A stretch of DNA of 64,000 nucleotides from Pseudomonas mucoides (GTDB lineage: Bacteria > Pseudomonadota > Gammaproteobacteria > Pseudomonadales > Pseudomonadaceae): NCBI RefSeq assembly GCF_015461845.1, contig NZ_JACOPW010000007.1:124001-188000 (forward strand). Reading direction: 5' to 3'. The stretch's first letter is position 1. Every line of letters starts with the position of its first letter. The translations under genes were made by a program, and so were the position numbers. Positions 27,128 through 36,298 of the stretch are shown piece after piece. The notes below the pieces were generated by a model that saw only the letters and a list, made by a program, of their open reading frames with translations, did not search any database and was not told the DNA's origin.

Positions 27128-27976
27128 ATGCCGAATCTACGTCTCGCCGACTTGAACGCCGAAATCGAAGCCAACGTACGCCGTGCGTTGCTCGAAGACA
27201 TCGGCAGCGGCGATATCACCGCACAGTTGATCCCGGCTGAACGCCTGGCAAAAGCCACCATCATCACGCGTGATGCCGCCGTCATTGCCGGCACGGCGTG
27301 GGTCGATGCAGTGTTCCGGCAACTGGACCCACGGGTCGCGGTGCATTGGCAGGTGCGTGATGGCGAACGGGTTCAACCCAATCAGGCGCTGTTTCACCTC
27401 GAAGGTCCGGCGCGCTCGCTGCTCACGGGCGAACGCAGTGCGCTGAACTTCCTGCAATTGCTGTCGGGCGTGGCCACGCGTGCGCAGCATCTGGCGGACT
27501 TCGTCGCCAGCACCCAGGTCAAGTTGCTCGACACCCGAAAAACCCTGCCGGGGCTGCGTCTGGCGCAAAAATACGCCGTGACGTGCGGCGGCTGCCACAA
27601 CCACCGCATCGGCCTCTACGACGCCTTCCTGATCAAGGAAAACCACATCGCCGCCAGTGGTGGCATCCCTGAAGCCATTAATGCCGCGCACAAGATTGCC
27701 CCGGGCAAACCGGTAGAGATCGAAGTGGAAAGTCTCAAGGAACTCAAGGAAGCGCTGGCGGCGGGTGCCGACATCATCATGCTCGATGAGTTGAGCCTGG
27801 ATGACATGCGTGAAGCGGTGCGCCTGAACGCGGGCAAGGCAAAACTGGAGGCCAGCGGCGGGATCAACGAAAGTACGCTGCTGCCGATCGCGGAAACCGG
27901 GGTGGATTACATTTCGATTGGCGCGATGACCAAAGACGTGAGGGCTGTGGACCTGTCGATGCGCCTCAGCCTCTAA
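27128..27976 (+). CDS. nadC: Quinolinate phosphoribosyltransferase
   Basis: 282 residues starting MPNLRLADL. Catalyses quinolinate plus PRPP to nicotinate mononucleotide, CO2 and PPi in de novo NAD synthesis. NadC motifs are evident: DIGSGDITAQLIP, ALNFLQLLSGVATR, the substrate-binding LLDTRKTLPGLR, CGGCHNHRIGLYDAFLIKENH, EVESLKELKEAL and the C-terminal ISIGAMT. It is transcribed alone from a TATAAT promoter and followed by a short inverted repeat. Confidence 0.96.
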   Translation: MPNLRLADLNAEIEANVRRALLEDIGSGDITAQLIPAERLAKATIITRDAAVIAGTAWVDAVFRQLDPRVAVHWQVRDGERVQPNQALFHLEGPARSLLTGERSALNFLQLLSGVATRAQHLADFVASTQVKLLDTRKTLPGLRLAQKYAVTCGGCHNHRIGLYDAFLIKENHIAASGGIPEAINAAHKIAPGKPVEIEVESLKELKEALAAGADIIMLDELSLDDMREAVRLNAGKAKLEASGGINESTLLPIAETGVDYISIGAMTKDVRAVDLSMRLSL

Positions 27977-28003
27977 AAAGCAGCTACGAGCGGCAAGCTC
28001 CAA

Positions 28004-28047
28004 GTTTCAAGCGGTTTTGCTTTTACTTGCAGCTTACCGCTTGAAAC
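28004..28047 (+). terminator. Inverted repeat after nadC
   Basis: A perfect 12-bp pair GTTTCAAGCGGT / ACCGCTTGAAAC (28004-28015 / 28036-28047) with a 20-base loop. There is no clean T-run, so it may be a repeat or a weak terminator between converging nadC and the next gene. Confidence 0.5.
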
Positions 28048-28059
28048 CTGAAGCGGCTC

Positions 28060-28365
28060 TCAGACCACCAGATTATTCATCTCGCAGTACTCTTCCCACT
28101 CAACGCCCAGCACCTCGGCTGCCTCCTTGTGCAGCGCCAGGCGCGCAGCCTCGAACTCTTCCGGGGTCGAGGTGTACTTGAGCGTCAATTCCCACGGCTG
28201 CAAGCCCTGTGACTCTGCCTCATCCTCGAACGCCCATTGAATCTGATCTTTCTGATCGTCGGCCGGCAGGTCCTTGATCTCTTCAGCGAGCTGGGACGAA
28301 TCCAGCAAGTACTTTTTGAGCGCTTCTTCGTGTCTGGCTTCTTGGGTCAATTCTTTAACGGTCAT
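28060..28365 (-). CDS. Small acidic protein, possibly DUF6388
   Basis: 101 residues starting MTVKELTQEARHEEALKKYL; a longer frame starting upstream is not preferred. Acidic, helical and without Cys pairs, signal peptide or membrane segment. Layout and size resemble the small Pseudomonas DUF6388 family, from memory. The C-terminus has the repeated Glu/Ala pattern EFEAARLALHKEAAEVLGVEWEEYCE. It ends facing nadC. Function unknown. Confidence 0.6.
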   Translation of the reverse strand: MTVKELTQEARHEEALKKYLLDSSQLAEEIKDLPADDQKDQIQWAFEDEAESQGLQPWELTLKYTSTPEEFEAARLALHKEAAEVLGVEWEEYCEMNNLVV

Positions 28366-28681
28366 GTCGTTCTCGCTGATCGGAGGAATGGAAGATGGAT
28401 CTGGATCATCAAGGATCTCTCTGACGCAAAAAACCGTGTGAAGCCCGGTTTGTCTGGCCTTCAGAACCATTCGGGGATCATCTGAAAACTGCAAGGTGAT
28501 GCGTGTGCAGGCTCCGAATATAGGACGTTTGGTTGGCGATTTATATGGACTTTTACATCAAATCTACAAAAAAGCGCGGAAGGGGCCTTTTTGAAAATAT
28601 TGTCTCGCGTCGCCGGAACAACGCTATAACGGCAAAGTCATAGCGATGTGCCATATAGGCACTTCACAAGGAAGCCTAGTG

Positions 28682-29356
28682 ATGTCCAGTCTTGCAAAGC
28701 GTTCATCTGCCCTTCTCGCAACCAGCACGGCGGCCCTTCTTCTCGGCAGCCTGGCACTGTCCAGTACCGCTCACGCCGGTTTGGAGTTCAGCACCAACAG
28801 TTCCAGCTCCAGCGACAAATTCCTCACCTTTCACAATTTGTACGGCAAAGATGTGATGACGAGGAGCGATATCAGTATCGACATGGTGACGCAATTACAG
28901 AGCACCGCTAAAACCAACACGACTGACATCGAAAACCTTGAGAAAACCGTCAAGGAGCAAACCAGACTCATCGAAGAACTCAAAAAGAACGCCGGGTCCA
29001 GTTCAAGCTCGAGTGCCAGCGAAACGGCTAACCTCAAGCGCACCGTCAGCGAACAGGACAACGCCCTGAAAAAGCTCGCCAGTCAAATGGACGAACTCAA
29101 ACGCAGTAGCAGTTCGAATTCAGGCTCAAGTTCCAGCTCCAGCGAAGTGAGCGATCTCAAGCGTACGGTCAGTGCACAAGACAGCGAGCTGAAAAGGCTC
29201 GCCAGCCAGGTGGAAGACCTCAAGCGCAGTGCCGGATCGAGTTCCAGTTCAAGCTCCAGTGATCTGTCCAGCCTGAAGCGCGAAGTCAGCGATCAGGACA
29301 ATCAGCTGGATCAGCTCAAACGTACCGTGGATGACCTGAGTAGAAAGGTGAAATAA
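28682..29356 (+). CDS. Secreted Ser-rich coiled-coil repeat protein
   Basis: 224 residues starting MSSLAKRSSA. A classical signal peptide ends at AHA-G (cleavage after residue 32). The mature part has a polar head (about 33-75) and then heptad coils at about 80-101, 117-141, 157-182 and 196-223. The coils repeat L-K-R-T-V-S-x-Q-D-x-x-L-K and are separated by pure Ser/Gly linkers (about 105-113, 142-154, 183-194). It is probably periplasmic or surface, forming a fibrous oligomer. No known family was recognised; the DNA itself shows near-tandem repeats. Confidence 0.75.
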   Translation: MSSLAKRSSALLATSTAALLLGSLALSSTAHAGLEFSTNSSSSSDKFLTFHNLYGKDVMTRSDISIDMVTQLQSTAKTNTTDIENLEKTVKEQTRLIEELKKNAGSSSSSSASETANLKRTVSEQDNALKKLASQMDELKRSSSSNSGSSSSSSEVSDLKRTVSAQDSELKRLASQVEDLKRSAGSSSSSSSSDLSSLKREVSDQDNQLDQLKRTVDDLSRKVK

Positions 29357-29365
29357 CAGCGGGGA

Positions 29366-29441
29366 TGGTGCCCGAGACAGGAGTCGAACCTGCGACCTTC
29401 GCGTTACGAGTGCGCTGCTCTACCAACTGAGCTACACGGGC
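29366..29441 (-). tRNA. tRNA-Thr (CGT)
   Basis: 76 bases reading GCCCGTGTAGCTCAGTTGG at its 5' end, anticodon loop CTCGTAA (anticodon CGT, codon ACG), T-loop GGTTCGACTCC and encoded CCA. The acceptor stem GCCCGTG pairs with CTCGGGC with a wobble. Confidence 0.95.
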
Positions 29442-29503
29442 AGTGGGCTAAACCTAGCACCGGGTTCGAGGGCCAGCAACTTCACACCCTGTTTCGCAGA
29501 CAA

Positions 29504-29540
29504 AAAAATGCCCCGCAGTGTTCACTGCGGGGCATTTTTT
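29504..29540. terminator. Bidirectional intrinsic terminator of pnp
   Basis: Stem AATGCCCCGCAGTG / CACTGCGGGGCATT with A-run and T-run on opposite sides. It ends pnp transcription on the minus strand and could also stop plus-strand readthrough. Confidence 0.9.
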
Positions 29541-29572
29541 ATAACGTTGAAGCGGTCAGGCGTGGGGAGTGA

Positions 29573-31678
29573 TTAAACGCCCGAAGCCTTGGCGGCTGCT
29601 ACGTCTTTGATGGACAGCTTGATACGGCCGCGGTTGTCCACGTCCAGTACCAGTACTTCCACTTCCTGGCCTTCTTTCAGGATGTCGGTCACTTTCTCAA
29701 CGCGAGCGTCGCTCAACATGGAGATGTGAACCAGACCGTCCTTGCCAGGCAGGATGTTGACGAATGCGCCGAAGTCGACGATGCGCTCAACCTTACCCAC
29801 GTAGATCTTGCCGATTTCAGCTTCTGCGGTGATGCCCAGAACGCGCTGACGTGCTGCTTCAGCCGCTTCTTTGGTTTCGCCGAAGATCTTGATCGAACCG
29901 TCGTCTTCGATGTCGATCGAAGCCTTGGTCTCTTCACAGATCGCACGGATGGTCGCGCCACCTTTACCGATGACATCACGGATTTTGTCGGTGTCGATTT
30001 TCATCGCGATCATGGTCGGAGCGTTTTCCGACAGTTCGGTACGCGACTGGCCAATGATCTGGTTCATCTGACCGAGGATGTTCAGGCGCGCTTCCAGGGC
30101 TTGGCCCAGAGCGATCTCCATGATTTCTTCGGTGATGCCTTTGATCTTGATGTCCATCTGCAGCGCGGTAACACCTTTGGCGGTACCCGCTACTTTGAAG
30201 TCCATGTCGCCGAGGTGGTCTTCGTCACCCAGGATGTCGGTCAGGACGGCGAACTTCTCGCCTTCTTTAACCAGACCCATGGCGATACCGGCAACCGGTG
30301 CCTTCATTGGAACGCCAGCGTCCATCAAGGCCAGGGAAGCGCCGCAGACCGAAGCCATGGAGCTCGAACCGTTGGACTCGGTGATTTCCGACACAACACG
30401 GATGGTGTACGGGAACACGTCGGCAGCAGGCAGCATGGCTGCAATCGAACGACGGGCCAGACGGCCGTGACCGATTTCGCGACGACCAGCGCCACCCATG
30501 CGACCACACTCACCTACCGAGAACGGAGGGAAGTTGTAGTGCAGCATGAACGGGTCTTTTTTCTCGCCTTCCAGGGTATCCAGCAGTTGTGCGTCACGGG
30601 CGGTGCCCAGTGTTGCAACGACCAGAGCCTGGGTCTCGCCACGGGTGAACAGAGCCGAACCGTGGGTCTTAGGCAGAACACCGACTTCGATGTTCAACGG
30701 ACGTACGGTCTTGGTGTCGCGACCGTCGATACGTGGCTTGCCGTTTACGATGTTCTCGCGAACGGTGCGGTATTCGATTTCGCCGAATGCTGCTTTGACT
30801 TCGCTGGAAGAAGGCTGGCCTTCTTCACCGGACAGCTTGGCAACCACCTGGTCTTTCAGTTCGCCCAGGCGAGCGTAACGGTCGGCCTTGATAGTGATGG
30901 TGTAAGCCTGGGAGATCGCGTCGCCGAACTCGGCACGGATAGCGCCCAGCAGAGCGGTGGCTTCTGGCTGCGGAGCCCAGGTCCAGGTCGGCTTGGCAGC
31001 TTCAGCGGCCAGTTCTTTAACGGCTTGGATCACAACCTGGAACTCGTCGTGAGCAAACAGTACCGCGCCCAACATCTGGTCTTCGGTCAGCTCTTTGGCT
31101 TCCGATTCAACCATCAACACGGCTTCCGAAGTACCGGCAACGACCATGTCCAGGCTCGAAGCTTTCTGTTGTTCGTAAGTCGGGTTCAGCAGGTAACCGG
31201 TGCTTTCGTGGAACGCAACGCGGGCAGCGCCGATCGGGCCATCGAAAGGAATGCCGGAGATGGCCAGCGCAGCCGAGGTACCGATCATCGCTGCGATGTC
31301 CGGATCGGTCTTCTTGCTGGTGGAAACGACGGTGCAGACAACCTGCACTTCGTTCATGAAGCCTTCTGGGAACAGCGGACGGATCGGACGGTCGATCAGT
31401 CGGGAAGTCAGGGTTTCTTTCTCGGAAGGACGGCCTTCGCGCTTGAAGAAACCGCCAGGGATCTTACCGGCAGCGTAAGTCTTTTCCTGGTAGTGAACGG
31501 ACAGAGGGAAGAAGCCCTTGCCTGGATCGGCTTGCTTGGCACCGACTACGGTCACCAATACGCTGACGTCGTCGTCAACGGTGACCAATACTGCGCCGGA
31601 GGCCTGACGGGCGATACGGCCAGTCTCGAGGGTAACGGTCGACTGACCGAACTGGAATTTTTTGATTACCGGGTTCAC
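29573..31678 (-). CDS. pnp: Polynucleotide phosphorylase
   Basis: 701 residues with a GTG start (MNPVIKKFQF). A 3'-to-5' phosphorolytic exoribonuclease, trimeric, core of the RNA degradosome. Two RNase PH-like domains (about 1-220 and 310-540; GGRREIGHGRLARRS, DILGDEDHLGDMDFKVAG) are followed by KH (about 555-615, IRDVIGKGGATIRAI) and S1 (about 622-690, GKVERIVDFGAFVNILPG). It lies downstream of rpsO as in most gammaproteobacteria; hairpins in the 195-base spacer are candidates for RNase III autoregulation. Confidence 0.97.
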   Translation of the reverse strand: MNPVIKKFQFGQSTVTLETGRIARQASGAVLVTVDDDVSVLVTVVGAKQADPGKGFFPLSVHYQEKTYAAGKIPGGFFKREGRPSEKETLTSRLIDRPIRPLFPEGFMNEVQVVCTVVSTSKKTDPDIAAMIGTSAALAISGIPFDGPIGAARVAFHESTGYLLNPTYEQQKASSLDMVVAGTSEAVLMVESEAKELTEDQMLGAVLFAHDEFQVVIQAVKELAAEAAKPTWTWAPQPEATALLGAIRAEFGDAISQAYTITIKADRYARLGELKDQVVAKLSGEEGQPSSSEVKAAFGEIEYRTVRENIVNGKPRIDGRDTKTVRPLNIEVGVLPKTHGSALFTRGETQALVVATLGTARDAQLLDTLEGEKKDPFMLHYNFPPFSVGECGRMGGAGRREIGHGRLARRSIAAMLPAADVFPYTIRVVSEITESNGSSSMASVCGASLALMDAGVPMKAPVAGIAMGLVKEGEKFAVLTDILGDEDHLGDMDFKVAGTAKGVTALQMDIKIKGITEEIMEIALGQALEARLNILGQMNQIIGQSRTELSENAPTMIAMKIDTDKIRDVIGKGGATIRAICEETKASIDIEDDGSIKIFGETKEAAEAARQRVLGITAEAEIGKIYVGKVERIVDFGAFVNILPGKDGLVHISMLSDARVEKVTDILKEGQEVEVLVLDVDNRGRIKLSIKDVAAAKASGV

Positions 31679-31873
31679 GGTGTCCTACCTTCTTTTGTGG
31701 CTCTTGGGGAACTTGTCTTCTTGCGAAATTCTTGGGCAATGTCGGGAATCGGCCCAACGCCTGTCCAGGGTAAAACGTGTGTCCAGATAAAACTTGAGGC
31801 TGGGAGCCTGCCATGCGCCAGCGGGAAACCCGCTGACGTACGACAGACAACCAACCTCTAGCGCAATCGCTTA

Positions 31874-32143
31874 TTAGCGACGCAGACCCAGGCGACCGAT
31901 CAGAGCCTGATAACGACCCAGATCCTTGCCTTTCAGGTAGTCCAGCAGCTTACGACGCTGGTTTACCATGCGGATCAGACCACGACGGGAGTGGTGATCT
32001 TTACCGTTGGCCTTGAAGTGACCTTGCAGCTTGTTGATGTTGTGGGTCAGCAGTGCAACTTGCACTTCTGGCGAACCAGTGTCACCAACAGCTTGCTGGT
32101 AGTCAGCTACGATTTGAGCTTTTTCTTGAACGTCGAGAGCCAT
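31874..32143 (-). CDS. rpsO: 30S ribosomal protein S15
   Basis: 89 residues (MALDVQEKAQIVADYQQ). A primary 16S rRNA-binding protein of the small subunit platform; the helical fold and the motif HHSRRGLIRMVNQRRKLLDYL are fully conserved. Between truB and pnp in the standard rpsO-pnp order. The upstream spacer has an 11-bp perfect hairpin (32163-32187). Confidence 0.98.
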   Translation of the reverse strand: MALDVQEKAQIVADYQQAVGDTGSPEVQVALLTHNINKLQGHFKANGKDHHSRRGLIRMVNQRRKLLDYLKGKDLGRYQALIGRLGLRR

Positions 32144-32162
32144 GAGGCAATCCTTTTATCAG

Positions 32163-32187
32163 GAAGCTGTTTCAAAGAAACAGCTTC
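32163..32187 (-). promoter_or_regulatory. Hairpin in the rpsO leader
   Basis: GAAGCTGTTTC-AAA-GAAACAGCTTC is a perfect 11-bp stem 20 bases before the rpsO start. It could form in the rpsO leader and act in translational feedback or RNase processing; no T-run follows. Confidence 0.5.
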
Positions 32188-32260
32188 AACAGGCCAGGGA
32201 CAAATCCCTGTATCTAAAAATGAGTAGTGACCGTGCCTGTTGACAGCCACCCTCGTCCGG

Positions 32261-33178
32261 TCATTCTGACCGAATCAGTCGACGTGGCGCGATGCGCCCG
32301 TCTTCGCTCACTTCACCGATACCGATGAAGCGACCATTGTGATCCTGTACCCGTACCATGCCGAACTTCGGTGCATCCGGGGCTCGTACCGGCTGGCCGT
32401 TAAGCCAGTAGAACGAGCTGTGCTCCGAGAACTGCAACAGCGGCCAATCCAGCAGACCGCTGTCCGATGGCATCAGGAAGCGATCAACCGCTTCATTGCC
32501 GCCTTCGGCATGTACCGCTTCCAACTCTTCCAGCGTGACCGTCTGCGCCAGCGTGAAAGGCCCGGCCTGGGTACGTCGCAATTCAGCAACGTAAGCGCCA
32601 CAACCGAGTTTCTCACCGATATCCTCCACCAGGGTGCGGATATAGGTGCCTTTGCTGCAATCCACTGCAAGCCGCGCAGTATCACCTTCGAAGGCCAGCA
32701 ATTCCAAGCGCGCAATAGTAACAGAACGCGGTTCGCGCTCCACTACTTCGCCAGCACGGGCCAGCTTGTACAGCGGCTGCCCGTCACGCTTGAGCGCCGA
32801 GTACATCGGCGGTATCTGACTGATTTGTCCGCGAAAACCGGGCAAAACAGCTTCGACATCGGCGCGACCAACGGTCACCGGGCGCTCCTGCAAAACTTCC
32901 CCCTCGGCATCGGCCGTGGTGGTGGTTTTGCCCAATTGCGCCAGGGTTTCGTAACCCTTGTCGGAGTCGAGCAGGTACTGCGAGAACTTGGTCGCCTCAC
33001 CGAAGCACAACGGCAACACGCCGGTGGCCAGCGGATCAAGACTGCCGGTGTGCCCGGCCTTCTCGGCGTTCAGCAACCAGCGAACCTTCTGCAACGCGGC
33101 GTTGGAGGTGAACCCCAGCGGCTTGTCGAGCAGGATAATGCCGCTGACGTTACGACGGATACGTTTGACCTGAGCCAC
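32261..33178 (-). CDS. truB: tRNA pseudouridine-55 synthase
   Basis: 305 residues with a GTG start three bases after the rbfA stop, using AAGGAG inside rbfA. Makes pseudouridine-55 in the T-loop of tRNAs. The catalytic aspartate is D48 in HTGSLDPLATGVLP. A C-terminal PUA-like part carries PKFGMVRVQDHNGRFIGIGEV. Cotranscribed with infB and rbfA. Confidence 0.96.
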   Translation of the reverse strand: MAQVKRIRRNVSGIILLDKPLGFTSNAALQKVRWLLNAEKAGHTGSLDPLATGVLPLCFGEATKFSQYLLDSDKGYETLAQLGKTTTTADAEGEVLQERPVTVGRADVEAVLPGFRGQISQIPPMYSALKRDGQPLYKLARAGEVVEREPRSVTIARLELLAFEGDTARLAVDCSKGTYIRTLVEDIGEKLGCGAYVAELRRTQAGPFTLAQTVTLEELEAVHAEGGNEAVDRFLMPSDSGLLDWPLLQFSEHSSFYWLNGQPVRAPDAPKFGMVRVQDHNGRFIGIGEVSEDGRIAPRRLIRSE

Positions 33179-33181
33179 CGA

Positions 33182-33583
33182 TTACTCCTTGGCGTCTTCG
33201 GGTTCAGCCGCTACAGGGTGCTGATTGTCTTCAGCCACCGCACGCTCGATCAGGGCCGACAGGTGCGCGCCACGCACGACGCTTTCGTCGTAGTGGAAGT
33301 GCAACTGAGGAACGCTGCGTAACTTCATTTCGCGAGCCAACTGCATACGCAGGAAACCGGCGGCGGAGTTGAGCACCTTGATGCTTTGTGCGATGTCTTC
33401 GGCATTGTCCTGCCCCATCACGGTGATGAAGATCTTGGCGTGACCGACGTCACGGCTGACTTCAACAGCAGTAATGGTGACCAGGCCGACGCGCGGGTCT
33501 TTGACTTCACGACGGATCAGCTGTGCCAGCTCACGCTGCATCTGATCGCCGATACGTTGGGTACGGCTGTATTCTTTTGCCAT
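33182..33583 (-). CDS. rbfA: Ribosome-binding factor A
   Basis: 133 residues starting MAKEYSRTQRIGDQMQRELAQ. A KH-like 16S maturation factor that binds immature 30S subunits, important in cold growth. The conserved REVKDPRVGLVTITAVEVSRD and the C-terminal LHFHYDESV are present, with an acidic tail. Lies between infB and truB. Confidence 0.96.
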   Translation of the reverse strand: MAKEYSRTQRIGDQMQRELAQLIRREVKDPRVGLVTITAVEVSRDVGHAKIFITVMGQDNAEDIAQSIKVLNSAAGFLRMQLAREMKLRSVPQLHFHYDESVVRGAHLSALIERAVAEDNQHPVAAEPEDAKE

Positions 33584-33637
33584 GTCTTGTTACCTGTTAC
33601 TGCCCCACGGTGAAACCCGAGGGGTCTGAAAGCGGCA

Positions 33638-33671
33638 AACGCCCGGCCTGACAAAAGCCAGACCGGGCGTT
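33638..33671 (-). terminator. Hairpin after infB
   Basis: AACGCCCGG and its complement CCGGGCGTT (33638-33646 / 33663-33671) enclose further pairing (CTGAC/GCCAG-like). There is no strong T-run on the minus strand, so partial termination or mRNA processing between infB and rbfA is likely. Confidence 0.55.
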
Positions 33672-33742
33672 GCGTTTAGAGTCCTGACGCGGTGCCGCGC
33701 ATTTGCATGCGGCGGCTTGGCGTGGCCCTTGAAGTGCGCGAG

Positions 33743-36271
33743 TTAGAGGCTGCGAGCAACCTGAACCTTCTCGAAGACTTCGATCTTGTCACCGACTTTA
33801 ACGTCGTTGTAGCTCTTCACGCCGATACCGCATTCCATGCCGGCACGTACTTCGGAAGCGTCATCCTTGAAGCGGCGCAGGGATTCCAGCTCGCCTTCGA
33901 AGATAACGATGTCTTCACGCAGTACACGGATTGGACGGTTACGGTGAACAACACCTTCGATAACCATGCAACCGGCGATCGCGCCAAACTTCGGCGAACG
34001 GAACACGTCACGCACTTCAGCGGTACCCAGGATGTTCTCGCGAACATCGCTGCCCAGCATACCGGTCAGGGCTTTCTTGACGTCTTCGATGATGTCGTAG
34101 ATCACGTTGTAGTAACGCATATCCAGACCTTCCTGCTCGACGATCTTGCGAGCGCCGGCATCGGCACGCACGTTGAAGCCGAACAGTACAGCGTTGGAAG
34201 CCAGTGCCAGGTTGGCGTCGGACTCGGTGATACCACCCACGCCGCCGCCCACAACACGCACTTGCACTTCGTCGTTACCCAGGCCGTTCAAGGCACCGTT
34301 CAACGCTTCCAGCGAACCACGGACGTCGGATTTGAGGACGATGTTGAGCGTCTTCTTCTCTTCCTGACCCATGTTCTCGAAGATGTTTTCAAGCTTGCCG
34401 GCGTGAGCACGGGCCAGTTTGACTTCGCGGAACTTGCCTTGACGGAACAGAGCCACTTCACGGGCTTTCTTCTCGTCGGCAACCACGCTCATCTCGTCGC
34501 CAGCGTCCGGGGTACCGTCCAGGCCGAGGATCTCGACAGGGATGGAAGGACCGGCTTCCTTGATCGGCTTGCCGTTCTCGTCGAGCATGGCACGTACACG
34601 GCCATAGTTCGAACCGACCAGCACCATGTCGCCTTGACGCAGGGTACCGTCTTGAACCAGAACGGTTGCAACCGGGCCACGACCTTTGTCGAGACGCGAT
34701 TCAACCACAACGCCACGGCCAGGAGCCGACGGAGTTGCTTTCAATTCCAGCACTTCGGCTTGCAGCAGAACAGCTTCGAGCAACTCGTCCACGCCAGTAC
34801 CGACTTTCGCCGAAACCGACACGAACGGGGTGTCGCCGCCCCACTCTTCCGAGGTCACGCCGTGAACCGACAGTTCGCTACGGATGCGATCGAGATCGGC
34901 GCCCGGCTTGTCGATTTTGTTCACTGCAACAACCAGCGGAACACCGGCAGCCTTGGCGTGCTGAACGGCTTCAACGGTCTGCGGCATAACGCCGTCGTCC
35001 GCTGCAACCACCAGGATCACGATGTCGGTCGCCTTGGCACCACGAGCACGCATTGCGGTAAACGCGGCGTGACCCGGGGTGTCGAGGAAGGTGACCATGC
35101 CGCGTTCGGTTTCAACGTGGTATGCACCGATGTGCTGGGTGATACCGCCGGCTTCGCCTGCAGCTACCTTGGCACGACGGATGTAGTCGAGCAGCGAGGT
35201 CTTACCGTGGTCAACGTGGCCCATGACGGTCACGACTGGTGCACGGGAGAACGCTTCACCTTCAAACTTCAGGGACTCGGCCAGGGAATCTTCCAGGGCT
35301 GTGTCGCTGACCAGGGTCACTTTGTGGCCCAGCTCTTCAGCAACCAGTTGGGCAGTTTCCTGATCCAGTACCTGGTTGATGGTCGCTGGAGTACCCAGTT
35401 TGAACATGAACTTGATGATTTCAGCAGCCTTGACCGACATCTGCTGGGCGAGATCGCCAACAGTGATGGTCTCGCCGATCTTCACTTCGCGCACAACAGG
35501 GCCGGTTGGGCTCTGGAAACCGTGGGCGTTGCGTTTCTTCAGCTTGGCCTTGCCGCGACCACCACGACGGAAGCCATCGCTTTCTTCGTCGGTAGTACGT
35601 GGCGCAACACGTGGAGCAGGCGCTTTCTCTTTGACCGAAGCACGATGCGGAGCGTTTTTGCGCTCGCCATCGCCACTGCCACGACGATTGTTATCGTCGG
35701 CACGTGGTTTGTCCGGACGGCGCTGTTCGTTCTGCTTATTGCGAACGTCAGCAGACGGTGCTGGTGCAGCCGCCACAACCGGCGCGCTTTCACGCACGGG
35801 TTCGGCAACTGCAGCAGGCGCTGCAACAGCGTCGGTCGTAGCGTTTTGCGCAGCAGCAGGCTGGCGACGCGCTTCTTCTTCGGCGCGACGCTTGGCTTCT
35901 TCTTCAGCCTTCTGACGGGCAGCGTTTTCTACTGCGCGACGTTCTTCCAGTTCGCGTTTGCGCTCGGCTTCGATTTCTTCCGGGCTGCGCTGTACGAAAA
36001 CTTTCTTTTTGCGGACTTCAACGCTGATGCTTTTGCTGCCAGCAACACGCAGGGTGCTGGTGGTTTTACGCTGCAGCGTGATCTTGCGTGGTTCTTCCAC
36101 TTTCGCCTTGTGACTGCTTTTCAAGTGAGTCAGCAACGATTGCTTCTCACTGTCAGTCACACTTTCTTCGGCGGCGGTGTGCGGCAGACCTGCCTCACGC
36201 ATCTGCTGCAACAGGCGCTCTACCGGTGTTTTGACCTCATCGGCCAGTTGTTTCACCGTGACTTGCGTCAT
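33743..36271 (-). CDS. infB: Translation initiation factor IF-2
   Basis: 842 residues. The GTPase that brings fMet-tRNA to the 30S subunit and promotes subunit joining. The N-terminal IF2_N unit (MTQVTVKQLADEVKTPVERLL) is followed by a long charged and Ala-rich linker (about 95-250), a second IF2_N (about 262-320), the G domain from 351 (GHVDHGKT at 351-358, DTPGH, NKID), then domains II-IV ending in the fMet-tRNA binding fold. Between nusA and rbfA in the classic order. Confidence 0.98.
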   Translation of the reverse strand: MTQVTVKQLADEVKTPVERLLQQMREAGLPHTAAEESVTDSEKQSLLTHLKSSHKAKVEEPRKITLQRKTTSTLRVAGSKSISVEVRKKKVFVQRSPEEIEAERKRELEERRAVENAARQKAEEEAKRRAEEEARRQPAAAQNATTDAVAAPAAVAEPVRESAPVVAAAPAPSADVRNKQNEQRRPDKPRADDNNRRGSGDGERKNAPHRASVKEKAPAPRVAPRTTDEESDGFRRGGRGKAKLKKRNAHGFQSPTGPVVREVKIGETITVGDLAQQMSVKAAEIIKFMFKLGTPATINQVLDQETAQLVAEELGHKVTLVSDTALEDSLAESLKFEGEAFSRAPVVTVMGHVDHGKTSLLDYIRRAKVAAGEAGGITQHIGAYHVETERGMVTFLDTPGHAAFTAMRARGAKATDIVILVVAADDGVMPQTVEAVQHAKAAGVPLVVAVNKIDKPGADLDRIRSELSVHGVTSEEWGGDTPFVSVSAKVGTGVDELLEAVLLQAEVLELKATPSAPGRGVVVESRLDKGRGPVATVLVQDGTLRQGDMVLVGSNYGRVRAMLDENGKPIKEAGPSIPVEILGLDGTPDAGDEMSVVADEKKAREVALFRQGKFREVKLARAHAGKLENIFENMGQEEKKTLNIVLKSDVRGSLEALNGALNGLGNDEVQVRVVGGGVGGITESDANLALASNAVLFGFNVRADAGARKIVEQEGLDMRYYNVIYDIIEDVKKALTGMLGSDVRENILGTAEVRDVFRSPKFGAIAGCMVIEGVVHRNRPIRVLREDIVIFEGELESLRRFKDDASEVRAGMECGIGVKSYNDVKVGDKIEVFEKVQVARSL

Positions 36272-36298
36272 GCACTTCTCTCCTCAGGCCGCGCCTAA

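Noticed and set aside
29726..31861. 711-codon frame antisense to pnp
   Set aside because: Arises from codon bias of pnp on the opposite strand; composition (His/Phe/Gln-rich) is not protein-like and pnp is unambiguous.
33692..36298. 868-codon frame antisense to infB
   Set aside because: Exact shadow of infB; its low-complexity parts mirror the Ala/Glu linker of IF-2.
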